DNA from: Aureobasidium sp. EXF-3400
Lineage: Eukaryota > Ascomycota > Dothideomycetes > Dothideales > Saccotheciaceae
Assembly: GCA_024195585.1 (NCBI GenBank)
Contig: SWBL01000031.1
Span: forward strand, 62,001-126,000
Length of the DNA stretch: 64,000 bases
Direction: 5' to 3'
Shown here: positions 23,353-34,471 of the stretch, piece after piece
Position numbering within the stretch: the first letter of the stretch is position 1
Layout of the letters: each line of letters opens with the position of its first letter
The notes under the pieces: model-generated
What the model was told of the DNA's origin: nothing
Database searches by the model: none
Seen by the model: only the letters and a program-made list of their open reading frames with translations
Program-made: the position numbers and the translations under genes

Positions 23353-24372
23353 TTATTGACCTTCCGTCGCGAGCTGCTCTAGCGTCGACACAACTGCCTC
23401 AGGCTCGACTATTAACTGAGAAACACCTTGACTGTCCCTCCCGATCCTTCTTAACTCCTCATCCGACTTCTCAGTAGCATGGTCCCACTCAAGCTTGATA
23501 ATCTTGATCGACACACTCTCCTTGCCCTCGACCACAACAAACACTCCCGGATGAATCTTGCAGATCCTCTGCCCACCAGTCGCAGGCACTGTAGGATCTC
23601 TAACAGTCTCTGCGTACGCGACGGGAAAGTCCTCCTGGATTTCTGCAATGGAGGATAACTCTGATGGCCGGAATATAAAAGTTGCCTCACCCAGCGGAAA
23701 ATCGGGACCACCACGAGGATCAGGTTTGCACCGCATCGCTTGTGATTCAGAGCAATCCGTTAAGTAGACCAAGAACTGCCACTGTCCATGTGGAGCTGCA
23801 CCACCTTGATTGTCCTGTCCCTCGTTGCCGCTACTATCATACCTTTCACGAACATTGTCGAATTCGTCATCGATGTCGCTGACACTGGTCAGCTCCATAC
23901 CCAATTGGTCAATGGGGATACCTCGACACTGAGTGACCTTCCATTTCCCGCGATCCTTGTCACAGTGTACCGCCGTTGCTCCTCTCTGTTTCCAATCAGG
24001 TTGCGTCAACGCAATGAAACCGTAAACATAGAACTGCTCGTCGTCCCTGCTATCGGGTGTAGATTCTGGGAATTGACGTTTGACCATATGCAGATGGTGC
24101 TCCAGGATACGCTGCAGAGAAGGTGATTGGAGGTTTGGACGGCTTTGGTTGGCTGGTTTGAGGAAACTAACGCTTTCCCATTCGGATTCTGGCTCGTTCA
24201 AGGCTTGGTCGTTATATGCTGACATTGCCAATTGATACAGCTCTTGGGCGTCTTGAGGCGCATGTTCAGTCGTGTAGATGAGCCATTTGTCAAATTCGGA
24301 AGTCTTTGCATCGCCATTGTAGGCGCGTTCCAATATCGAAGCGGCATTTTGGGGTAGATAAAGTCCGCTCAT
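23353..24372 (-). CDS. Uncharacterised protein, 339 residues
   Basis: Intronless open frame with good coding character, starting MSGLYLPQNAASILERAYNG. No named family recognised, no membrane segment or signal peptide. The first ~75 residues look helical (FDKWLIYTTEHAPQDAQELYQLAM). The middle is mixed alpha/beta with WKVTQCRGIPIDQLGMELTS, then an acidic Gly/Asn-rich insert around residues 170-195. The last third has HPGVFVVVEGKESVSIKIIKLEWD. The gene is convergent with the MFS transporter 157 bp away. Confidence 0.65.
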   Translation of the reverse strand: MSGLYLPQNAASILERAYNGDAKTSEFDKWLIYTTEHAPQDAQELYQLAMSAYNDQALNEPESEWESVSFLKPANQSRPNLQSPSLQRILEHHLHMVKRQFPESTPDSRDDEQFYVYGFIALTQPDWKQRGATAVHCDKDRGKWKVTQCRGIPIDQLGMELTSVSDIDDEFDNVRERYDSSGNEGQDNQGGAAPHGQWQFLVYLTDCSESQAMRCKPDPRGGPDFPLGEATFIFRPSELSSIAEIQEDFPVAYAETVRDPTVPATGGQRICKIHPGVFVVVEGKESVSIKIIKLEWDHATEKSDEELRRIGRDSQGVSQLIVEPEAVVSTLEQLATEGQ

Positions 24373-24992
24373 GGATGCTTATAGAAGCGGACGGTCGCAA
24401 GAATGTATGGGATGCGATGCAATCGATGAATCTTTTTGTGGCCAGAAGGCAGACAGGACAACTAACCCAGAAAGCAGCGGGTAATTAGTGAGATTTGGTG
24501 ATAATCGACTGAGTATTTTGCATACTGTGTGACGCAAAATTCGCAGCACTTTTGCATCGGCGAATCTCATTCCTCTATGCAAGGTGTTCTAATAGGATTG
24601 ATGTTGGATATCTTATTTTTTTGTACGTAGTCGTAGCTCGCCAAAGAGCAAGATACTCAACACTCCTGACTCAACGTCGTGCTGCACTGTTTGACGGCTC
24701 GGTATAAGAATCCATATCGAGTGCTGTTCGACAGAAGAGTTCCTCGAAGGATGGTCGCGTATGAAATCCAGAGAATGCTCCGTCCAACAATTGATGATGA
24801 CTTTGTTGATGATAACCAGGTTTGCGTAACTTAATGTGACCAGTATAACAACAGATCGTCGCTCTCCTGAGGCGTGACAGTCATCTCCAGTAGGCAGCTT
24901 TCAAACGCGCATCTAGAAAAACATCAAGCTCATCCCTCTGGAGATGTGCAGTATTATCAAGGATCGATCACTGCAAGATTTGGGATAGAGGC
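24373..24992. other. Intergenic
   Basis: No supported gene. A 15-codon frame starting MCSIIKDRSLQDLG ends at 24989, just before the next gene; it could be an upstream ORF. Confidence 0.45.
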
Positions 24993-25516
24993 ATGCAGTG
25001 GCCAACGATCTTCTGCGTGCCAGAGCTCGAGGCATCCCTCCAGTTTTGGGATGAGGAAGGCTTTGATGAGTGCATCGCTGCTGCAAAGAATCTGCTCGAG
25101 AAGCATGACTTGCAAGCGAACCTTCGCATGAGGACACTCATTCTCTTGGCCGCCGCGACTCTGGACTGGGATCTCGCCGAGGAGTGTCGTCTGAATTGTG
25201 AGACGCTTTGGCACCTTACACGCAGAAGATTTCGCGATCATCCTGACGAGAAGGTCCACACCACTCTCCAATCACTTAGCGAGTCTCTAGACGAGTTGGG
25301 CAAGGTGCAGAAAGAAGAGGCGCTCGAGATAGAAATTGAGGAGGTCGCTGTGAGCTTCAACGGTACCAGCGACAACACAGCATACGAGAACATGGCCGAC
25401 GCTCGCCCCAAGTCACCCGTCTTCAAGGAGAATAAGCTTGTTCGCCGCATGTAAGTGCTAAGTCCTGTTCGCATGAGAAGGCAATTAGGTTAACATGTCC
25501 TCGTAGGAGCATCTGA
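24993..25516 (+). CDS. Small uncharacterised fungal protein, helical
   Basis: Two exons, 24993-25450 and 25507-25516, with a 56-bp GTAAGT..TAG intron (branch-like TTAAC), 155 residues. The splice removes a stop right after the donor and leaves a three-residue last exon (junction Met, then Ser-Ile-stop). The protein resembles unnamed fungal proteins of the type 'xxxDECIAAxKNLLxxxxL...R..TLILLAAA..DW..AE..R...E.LW'. Here that is FDECIAAAKNLLEKHDLQ and RMRTLILLAAATLDWDLAEECR, a pair of TPR-like helical hairpins. The C-terminus is acidic. The start may lie further upstream in a missed exon. Confidence 0.55.
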
Positions 25517-27072
25517 AAATTCGCATGCGACTGAGGTTGCCGACTTGATGTTAGCCCACACTGTGCACATATTCTGGCAACATCGCTCCTTCATTTTTCA
25601 TTTCGAGACACGAATCGCGTAAACCACGGACCACAAGAGAACGATCAACCGACGAACAAAGAACACGACCAGAAGAGTGGAATGAGATTAGAAATAGAAC
25701 ACTCACAAGTCTGTACGGAGAATATCCTTCCCCTTGGGAGGACGCATATCCTGTTAAAACGAGCTGGATCAACTTTCACTCTTCCATTCATATTGCGCCA
25801 ACGTGGCCAACATCTGAGGAAGCTTGCATGTAATCTGAAGGATGCGATACGGTGACACAAATTGCATCTACGGGCTGGGATAACCAGATTAGCAAAGCAT
25901 AAGAGGAAGCTACATGAATACCAGACACCAGCCACCATATTTCGCACCATTGGCATCCTCTTCTCCTGACACGCAGAAAATCTGGTACATGCATAGCAAA
26001 AGAAATCATAGATGCCCAGTAACCAGGAAAATGTCTGAGAGAAGGCGACAGTCCAATTACTCCGAGGAAAGATTGCCTTGCCGGAATCTCATGGAATGTT
26101 AGACGAGTTTGCAGTTGCTGAGTGTCTTTCTGGAATGGCCGATGATTCTCATGTCTGTTCTCAAAACTCAAGCAGCACAAGTATGCCGTGCTAGTTGTCG
26201 TAGAGACCACTTCTCTTCCTGCCTCCCGTCAGAACCCGGATAGCAGCTCCGTATCTGACACAAGCAAACACCGAGGTCTGTGTGTTTCATTTTCCAGAAG
26301 GGATGAAGCCTTGTCAGGTCAGATCGGCACTAAAAACCAATCTCAAACGATAGCTGGTCCGCGCCGGGGACAATCGAGTCACGAGAGCCGCAAACCGTTG
26401 ATTCAGCGGACGAGTTGCATCCATCGAGATAGAGCAGTAGAAGGCATAAAACAAGTGGCAGGAGAGGTATTCTTGGACTGCAATGAAACAGAGCAATCAC
26501 AATCTCTTCAGCATTGCAGCAGGATCCGACCTTTATTCCGGCATCATGGCGTCATTCTTTTGTTGTATGATCTGGTTCCATGTCCGAGGTTGCCAATCGG
26601 AGGTTGGTGTTGGTAGGACAAACGCTACTGCGGAAACGTTGGGTGGCACAGAGAGAGTCGCGTTGTGCAGCGAGCTTACCGCAACTTATGCACGGAGCAG
26701 GCCGTGGCCAATCATAGCGGCTCACGGGCGTTCCTGCCAGTGCCGAAGGTGAGGGGCTTTCCAATTTCGGCAAGAGTAGTACTTGTCATTGGCGCTTCCA
26801 CCAGACACGAACACGGCGCGAGGAAGGAGCGAACGCGACCTGAGAGCGAGTACAGGACATCCAGGTCCCCCTTGTCTACCGCTGACACGATCCTCTCCAC
26901 TCCACTCTCTTACCCAAGGCGCTTACACTCTTTCAACGTGTCCGCAGACCAGCTCTTCATATCCTGCATTATTATCTTGGTCGTTGTGAAAGACTTTGTG
27001 ACGATCGAGTAAACAAATTGTAAACATACAGGCTCGACTATCCGAACGGCGGTATACACGTCGCAAGCGATC
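25517..27072. other. 1.55-kb intergenic region
   Basis: Several open frames of 60-142 codons overlap on both strands, but none shows a family feature or consistent composition. It probably contains the long upstream region of the KEN-box gene. Confidence 0.45.
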
Positions 27073-28353
27073 ATGGCAACTGTCTCGATGCCCAGACAGC
27101 CTTTTGGTGTGCTCGACAGTCCTCGTCTGGCTCATCTGTCTGGTATCAAGAACCGTCACAATGGTATGTCGGAGGCCTCAGCACGGCAGTGATAGCGTGC
27201 TTGACTTGATATATCGATGGCTGACACCAGCGTGATTACAGGCATAGTCAAGACTCCTAGTCCATTGTCTGGCAAGGCGAAGATGGTTGTTCCGACATCA
27301 TCACCGAGCCTGAAGCCTTCTGCAAAGCGTCGCATCACTCCTTCCTTTGACGACTTCGACGGACAAAACGATGATGCCGAAAATGTAAACCCCAACATGT
27401 TCCTGTCTCCAATGAAGCGAACCAAGATGGGCTCTTCCTCGACCACACTCAAGCCCAAAGGCCTAAGCACTTTGCCATCCTCGTTCAACTTTACCTTCAA
27501 CCCTACCAAGACGACACCTACAACTTCCATGCCTCCTCCAGCCATCGTTCGTTCTCGGCTGTCCACTCCTATGAAATACTCGGGCGTGACCAAGCCTTCC
27601 ACAAGAACACCGCTTACTGCTCCTGCTGGAAGATCTCCCAAGTCAAAACGCGACCGTCGCAGACTCAGTGTTCACACTCCCATCACTTCCGCGCTCTCTC
27701 GACCATCCGCTCGTACCGGACTGCCTTTTAGCATTGATGCTGCTCTCACTGCCTCGTTGAAGACCACCGCACCTACTGCTGCTTTGCCGAAGCCTGCTAC
27801 CTCTCTTGAAGAGTCAATGCCCAGTTCATGGTTCTTTGCCATCCATGAAGACACTCCCGAGGAAGAGGCTGAGAATCTTATGGAGCACTCTACCCTGACC
27901 TTGGACATTTCTTCAGATGACGAATCCGCTACAAAGGCAAACGAGGACCGAGGCAAGGAGAATGTTGCTCCTGCTGATTATGATCCCGTCACTTCTTCAG
28001 CTTCCTCTCCTCGCTCATCTCGCCGTTCACAAAAGTCAGCCACTGACATGGAGACCGACGAGGCTTCACGTGCGCCCCTCGGCTCCCTTGACACAACTGA
28101 GTTCATTCCGGAAGGTTTGACGAAGGACTCAATCGTCGTCATCACCGAACTTCCTGAGACGTGCACATTCGAGGCACCTGTCGAGAAACAAGATCTCGAA
28201 TGCACCCCACCAATCGTCATCTCTCCGCCCAAAAAGCCATGCCTGTCAAACCTCAAGGATGAAATCTTCATCTTCGAAGACGAATCTGCCAGTCCTGCTC
28301 TGTCTACTGGTGGGAAGCGTAAGAGAAGCGCTAACGATGATGACGATGAGTGA
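27073..28353 (+). CDS. Disordered SP/TP-rich protein with a KEN box
   Basis: Two exons, 27073-27163 and 27242-28353 (78-bp intron, branch CTGAC), 400 residues. No folded domain is evident. There are many S/T-P sites, basic patches (AKRRITPS, SPKSKRDRRRLS) and a classical KEN motif in DRGKENVAP. A conserved-looking block SWFFAIHEDTPEEEAENLMEHSTLTLDI lies mid-protein, and a C-terminal KRKRSANDDDDE could be a nuclear signal with an acidic end. The KEN box and CDK-type sites suggest a nuclear protein whose level follows the cell cycle through APC/C, but this is inference and no ortholog name is offered. The N-terminal MPRQPFGVLDSPRLAHLSG is supported by the splice model. Confidence 0.72.
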
Positions 28354-29148
28354 TGATCATCATTGCTTCATCAAGTGGGCAATCGAGCATGTGGGACCAA
28401 GCGACGTGGCGTACTTTTCGAGTTTTTGGTTTTTGAAGCATCTTTATGAAAGCGGGTATGATTACGATGGCATTTTGAGGCGCTCATTCTTTCCGGGGTT
28501 TTAACATGGCATGGAAGAGATGGAATTTGTTTGGGCGTAATTCTTCATGTTTGGGACTTTCGGATCCTGGTTTTTGCTTTGGCTCTTTTTTTGCTGGACA
28601 CATTAGGTATTGTTATTGGCGTTTTCTGGTAGCACACTCGTTTCGCTAGATAAGTAGCTATAGCTTTCCGAATCACACAACAGCCGTATTCTTATACACT
28701 ATTGGATCTCCTCCCACGTAATGAAGTGGTAGGATAAATGCACACGCGACTCCCTCGACTTCGCCTTGTGTATGACAATGGCTTGGTGAGAGGTGGCACG
28801 ACATATTCGCCGAACGCTCTGTACTAATGACAGACTGCGACTTGCTATCAATAAAACAATTGCTTGCCATGGAAAAGTAGCTCGAGTGCTCGATAATGAG
28901 TTGTACAAAAGTGGTGGTCTATACCATTTCGGCGCTACCCCGCTCGTGCCAAACTCAAAAACTTGAAGCAGGCATGTGCTGCTCGTGCTTCCTTCTCTTT
29001 CCATTCTCCAAAGTCCATCTCGTCGAGCTGATCTTGTCAGCACTCTCCTTCGTGACATGTAACCTAGAACTCTACATAACAAACAATCCCTTTCTAACCA
29101 GCTTCTCTCACCACTCACCGAAACAGATTGTCAGCATCATTTTAAGTC
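28354..29148. other. Intergenic
   Basis: 3' flank of the KEN-box gene and promoter of the next; no supported gene. Confidence 0.5.
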
Positions 29149-30417
29149 ATGGCACCCTGGTGGCCTTCTTCGTCAGGACCAGACAAACCTGAACGTGATG
29201 ATGACCCTTTCGCCGACTTTCGCCGTTTTGCAGATGAGCAGATCAATGCCCTGGTCGAAGGCGTCAACTCTCTTCCCGGCTTCAGCTCTGCCTCACTCGC
29301 CGCTGAAGAACAGCGATGGTCTGATGAGATGCGAGAGTTGCGTCGACGTCTGGAACAAGACTTTCCGCCACTCTTTGCTTCCCTCCTAGGTGCGCCGGAA
29401 AGACGTTCCTACCTTGGAGGTCCTATCAGCGAGGAAGCTCGTCAAGCAGCACGTGTACTGCTTCTTCAAGCACGTAATGCTAGTTTTGGAGTCGACCCCC
29501 GAAAAATACTTAGCCTTTACCAGGATCATGGCCAAGGTATGATGCCAGTTCAAAGCAAGTTCCCTATCCGGACCACGACCAGCAACACCACTTGGCTTGG
29601 TATCGACTGGTTCAGACATAGCCCATACTCTCCCATCCAACTCGAACAACACTCTACTGCTCACCAACATGGAGGTAAATGGCGAGCTGCCTTCGAGGAT
29701 CTACTCTGTGCCCACCTCGACAAGCCGCAAGTCGCCCATAAAGCCTGGAAAGCCGAAGACTCAATTGCTGCATCTGACCCTGAAAATCAGACCTTGTACA
29801 ATCACTGGGCCCTGCCTGGCATTGACTGGATGCTCGGCCTTCAATGCAGAGGCATCTTACCACCTCAGCTGCCCAGTCTGTATAACATCACTCCTCTCGA
29901 GACCAAGAAACTCGATCGCGTCTTTGGCAAAATCGTGTCCGGTGTTAGTAACTTCTGGACGCCATATGGCCGAGCCGTTTACGAGGACTTTACGCAGCTA
30001 GCGAGAATAGTGGCCTCCCCTGATGTGGAGGACCTGGTCGTGAGAAGCAACATGCAGCCTGACACGGAATTGGACATGTATGAGAGGTTGTGGATGGCCA
30101 AGGAGGACTATGGCAAGGATGAAACAGAAGCCTCCAAGTCGTCGGCTACATCCAACAACGACCTATCGGCCCCTCCTCCCAAAAACGAAGAAGCGGAAAA
30201 GCCAAGCGTCATTGCATTCATGACCACTACAGAGATGCGCACTATGCCTGACGGAACAGTCTACACGAAACGTGTTCTGAAGAAACGCTTCTCCGATGGC
30301 ACCGAGGAGAACAGAGAAGAAGAGTCGACTGGACCACCCGATAGCGATGACAAGTCTGGAAGCGGAGATGACGGACATGCAATTCAGGACAAGAAGGGCG
30401 GTTGGTTCTGGCACTGA
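29149..30417 (+). CDS. Conserved fungal protein of unknown function, 422 residues
   Basis: Intronless. It begins MAPWWPSSSGPDKPERDDDPFADFRRFADEQINAL, a Trp/Pro start followed by acidic helical sequence. The middle includes GIDWFRHSPYSPIQLEQH and HWALPGIDWMLGLQCRGILPP. Near the end SVIAFMTTTEMRTMPDGTVYTKRVLKKRFSDGTEE is followed by an acidic tail ending GGWFWH. The T-T-T-E-x-R-T-x-P-D-G-T block recalls a phrase seen in many unnamed Pezizomycotina proteins. No membrane segment or catalytic motif is seen. Function unknown. Confidence 0.72.
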   Translation: MAPWWPSSSGPDKPERDDDPFADFRRFADEQINALVEGVNSLPGFSSASLAAEEQRWSDEMRELRRRLEQDFPPLFASLLGAPERRSYLGGPISEEARQAARVLLLQARNASFGVDPRKILSLYQDHGQGMMPVQSKFPIRTTTSNTTWLGIDWFRHSPYSPIQLEQHSTAHQHGGKWRAAFEDLLCAHLDKPQVAHKAWKAEDSIAASDPENQTLYNHWALPGIDWMLGLQCRGILPPQLPSLYNITPLETKKLDRVFGKIVSGVSNFWTPYGRAVYEDFTQLARIVASPDVEDLVVRSNMQPDTELDMYERLWMAKEDYGKDETEASKSSATSNNDLSAPPPKNEEAEKPSVIAFMTTTEMRTMPDGTVYTKRVLKKRFSDGTEENREEESTGPPDSDDKSGSGDDGHAIQDKKGGWFWH

Positions 30418-30626
30418 CATCACGGAAGGAGCTACGCACTGCTGCTTTACTAATGATTACCATGACTGATCGACAATTTAAACATTCTTATACTCCTTTC
30501 GTCATCAGTAAAACGATCGTTAAGTCCTTGTCATTCGTCTTCGTATTACTTGATGTCGTAAAAGGGTATCGTGCAGAAAAACAACACAATCGTCAAAGCA
30601 TGACTTTTCCACCGAGCAGGTCGTCC

Positions 30627-32557
30627 TCACAGGCCCAGTATGTCCAGACCTCTGGCAAGTATCTCGTTCTCGGCTTTGTCTTTTCCAGTCTCTTCGTTGA
30701 CGTAATCACCTTTGTCAATATCTTCATCTTCCCACACACCTTCCTCGTCTTCTTCCCAAACGATTTTCTCATCTTCAGGCGGACCGGCATTCCAGTCTCT
30801 GCATTTGAGCGTCCACTGTCTGACTGTATACCACTCCAACTCATCAAGCCTCATCTCATTTCTCAGAATCTTGCCAGCAGGGTTCTTAGGAATGGTCTCC
30901 TTGAAGCGGAAGTTCAAAGCTGCCGTCTTGTATTTTGCGAGCTTGTCCTTGCAGTATTCTGTCAATGCAGTCATGATAGTAAATTGCTCGTGGTAGAGAG
31001 GTACACCAGCTTTGAGCACCACATGCGCAACAGGCATTTCTTCCACATCCGAGGCGTAAAAACCAAAAACACCAACGTCAGAAACGAGTTCGTGGGACAA
31101 CAAACAAGCTTCGATTTCTGTGGGAGAGATTTGCCAGCCGCGGTATTTGATCATGTCTTTTTGGCGATCGGTAATGTAGAGTTTGTGGTCGTGGGAGAAG
31201 TAGGCTACGTCGCCTGTGCGTAACCAGCCGTTGCGAAGCGTGTTGAACGTTTCGGTGGTGTTGTTGTGGTAGCGTAGCATATTGATGGGGCCTCTCACGA
31301 ATAGCATGCCTTCGGTTTGAGTGGCTGTGATGTCTTTGCCGTCGGAGTCGGTGATCCTGATATTGTTATCAGTAAGGGTCCTGTCAAAGAATGTGTTGTT
31401 CAAAACTTACATTGCTTCGTAGGAAGGAAGAAGGCGGCCTACAGAACCCGACTCGTCCATCTCAGGGAACCGGAATGTCGTGATCCAGCCAGCCTCGGTC
31501 ATGCCGTAGACTTGAACGATGCGCGCAGATGGATAAAACATCTTCACAGCTTCATTCTGCATTTTAGCCGCTATGGGAGCACCACCACTCCAAATGAGAC
31601 GAATTGAGTGAAGGGCTGTGCGTTCGGCCTCGGATACCTGTCGGAAAGCCAGAAGAACGGGAGGGGGCGCAGCAATCTCTGTGATGTTGTATCGCTCAAC
31701 GTACTCAAGACAACTCTTGACATTGAATGGAGGCATGACATATGTAGTTCTGCCATGAACGAGAGCATCGACCAAAGCGAGAGGGGCGGTAAAGCCGTGA
31801 AAGAACGGGGTAAAGAGCAAACGGACGACTTCGTAGTTCTTCGCGACACCGTCTTGCAGGGCCAAGTTCTCGGTGACCAGGCTCAGGTGTGATCTGGCGG
31901 CCATCTTGGGCAACCCGGTGGTGCCACTTGTCGACATGAGAACGGCGACGGTGTCTCTGGCTCGGGTCTCGTCGTCGAAAGAGACCGGTTCAACGACCGG
32001 TGCACCAGCAACGCCTGCTAGGAGATCGGCGAGCGAGTACCGGACACCAGCCGACGAACCGGCCTCTTCATCGCCCCAAACGATGATATTGCCAACATCG
32101 AAGAGACCTTCAGAGGCCTCGGAGACCGCAGCGAAGGAGGCAGCAGACGAGAAGACAAACTTGGTCTCCGAGATCTCGAAGTGGTGACGAAGCTCACCTG
32201 CCTTGTACGAGGGGTTAGCCCCTGTAAAAACACCCCCTGCCATGATGATGGCCAGGAAAACCACCGGGTACATTATCTAAAACATATCTCTTAGCAATTT
32301 CTTTCATCAGACATTCAATGCTGACGTACATCGTTCAAATGAATGACACAGACCGTGTCTCCGCGCTTGAGGCCCACTGCTTGCAGACCTCGCGCCGTCT
32401 GTTCCACCATCACCTTAGCCTGTGCCTTGGTGATGGCCCTTTCAGGGGCGGCGGCATCGATGAGAATTGGTTGGTTCTCATCATATGTCTCGTGGTTCAG
32501 GACGAAGCGAGGCAGGTCCATGTAACAAGGACGAAGAGCTTGCGAGCCTGATGCCAT
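30627..32557 (-). CDS. Acyl-CoA ligase, 4-coumarate:CoA ligase-like (ANL superfamily)
   Basis: Three exons on the minus strand: 32557-32330, 32276-31411 and 31356-30627, with introns of 53 and 54 bp; 607 residues. The first junction gives HLND-IMYPVVFLAIIMAGG, as in the family. Motifs: STSGTTGLPK (phosphate loop), VQVYGMTEAG, RNGWLRTGD, IKYRGWQISPTEIE and the catalytic Lys in IPKNPAGKILRNE. It adenylates a carboxylic acid and forms the CoA thioester; the acid is unknown. The end is unusual: about 70 residues beyond the catalytic Lys form an acidic, Trp-containing tail ending GLDILGL with no PTS1 tripeptide, so peroxisomal import by PTS1 is unlikely. Confidence 0.9.
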
Positions 32558-34471
32558 ATTTCTCACTAGCAAGACTTGGGTCAGCTATGCTTGTGCAATT
32601 TTACAGTGTACTTGGAGGTTGGGAGGTAGTTTGAGATGTAAAATGAGAAAGGAGTTAAACAAGGGAGTGTATGAAAGTGTGAAAATCAGGTGAATGAAAT
32701 GGAGACAGGAGGTGAAAGTATGGAGATATGAAAGTCTTGTAGAGAATAAGGAAAATACAATGAGAAACAGCTTGTCAAGGGTGAGCGTGGAGTGACAGGG
32801 AGTAGCATTCTGCGCGTAGGCAATGCGCAGTGGATAACATGCACATATCAAGGCGTAGTATCTTTAGAAAACCGACAGGCAGCGAGGAAATCGAAATCCA
32901 CATAGCCAGTGTAATTGAGCTGATGGAAGAGGCGTGGTAGGGTGGGATTGAGATAAATGAATGGACTTACACAATTGGTACTCGATGATGATGTTTCTTG
33001 TAAAGAAGCAAACAGCCAGAGCCGAATTTGAACTGCAGCAATGCATGCCGAGACATGATACGGGAATGCAAACGACTCAAACGCAAGCACCGACGTTGTC
33101 AATCTGGGTTCCTCCCTATACTTACATGGTTTTGGAGATGCTATAAAAATGCGAGGTACAATCCTGACTCCCGACCACGTTCAATGAGATGGTTAGATTG
33201 TTGACAAGTCATTGCGACTTCAGCGGAGGTGCAAGATCCCAAGAATGTTTTGCGCATTTTGATAGGCGTCTGAAAGGGAAGCAAGCGGTATGAGAGCCAG
33301 TATATGGATACTTACGAGCTTGAGTCAAAGTTCGAGGTGGTGATATTTCATGGTGTAAGAAATAGGTGCAACATGATAGAAGCACAAACGCCATTGATAT
33401 TGCTGACCCCTACACCGAAGTTTACCCTTCATCACGCGCTCTGATTGACCAATCCGCGTCGTGGCATAAACCGACGTTTAGCCCTGAATAGACACCTCAG
33501 AATGTAATGAAGCTTGTTGACGACGTGATTCTCATCCTTGATGCTTGCAATGCGTCGACGACAGACCCAACGATTTAGGATATTCAATAATTCACTTAAC
33601 CATCCGGATCTGGTATACTACTGAATAGGTCTGATCTTGAGAATCTGGTTGTCGAATCCGGTACCAAATCAATGTTGGCGAAGAAGTGTGATTGCTATAT
33701 ACGCCAAAGTCAACAACTCTGGGAAGTGGACAGAGAGGTTGGGATTCAGCACCGATCTCAAGCAAGGTCAGCCTCGATATATGTTTTGAAAGCAAGGTGG
33801 GACAAACCAATCAGCCATGCATGCAAGCTGCTTCAGCGTTTGTTGCAGATGGAGTGCAGTTGAATGCAGTATCAAACGACAAGATATATACTCCGACCAG
33901 CATGGCGAAGCTGATGAACATGAAGTTTCCATCGAAAGATCAAGGTAAGAAAGGCACATGCCTCTTTATCGAAACTGGAGAACGAACAAAATCCCGGAGC
34001 TTCCATATTGGCAGCTGCGCAACAGCAAAGTCTTCCGAGTCAAGTCCTGCCTTCCCTCGGGAAACCTCAGTCGGAGCTCGATGCTTCAACAGCCCGACTC
34101 TGCATAGTTCATACGCGCTGCTATCGATTGCGCGTTTGGCAGTGGTCAAAGCGGAGGAACTCGGAATATTCACACCACTGATCAATGCTATCCTCAAACC
34201 TACGGATTCACACCCTAAGATAACCTGAACTACTTTCATTAATCGTTTGTTCACCTTTTGTTCTGTGATTTCTTGTCTGTTGCGCCGTTTTTTCAACTGC
34301 GTCTATCACGGCCGCATTGTCTTCCAGCCCCCATCGCATAGCCTAAGAGAAAGCTATACTGTACAAAAGCAATTGTAGAGTTTCGCTCCATCTCAATATC
34401 GCTAGAATAGTAAGTTGATGGCTCTTGCTAGGATACGCTCACCAACGTCCACCTAACGATACCACTCCAAG
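32558..34471. other. 1.9-kb intergenic region
   Basis: The first 300 bp look like the ligase promoter. Beyond that only unsupported frames are seen; the longest, 33692-34228, has no family feature. Confidence 0.45.

Noticed and set aside
25788..26210. 140-codon minus-strand frame in the 25.5-27 kb gap
   Set aside because: Composition unlike neighbouring genes, overlaps other frames, no family feature.
33692..34228. 178-codon plus-strand frame
   Set aside because: No domain, no consistent composition, no orthologous pattern.
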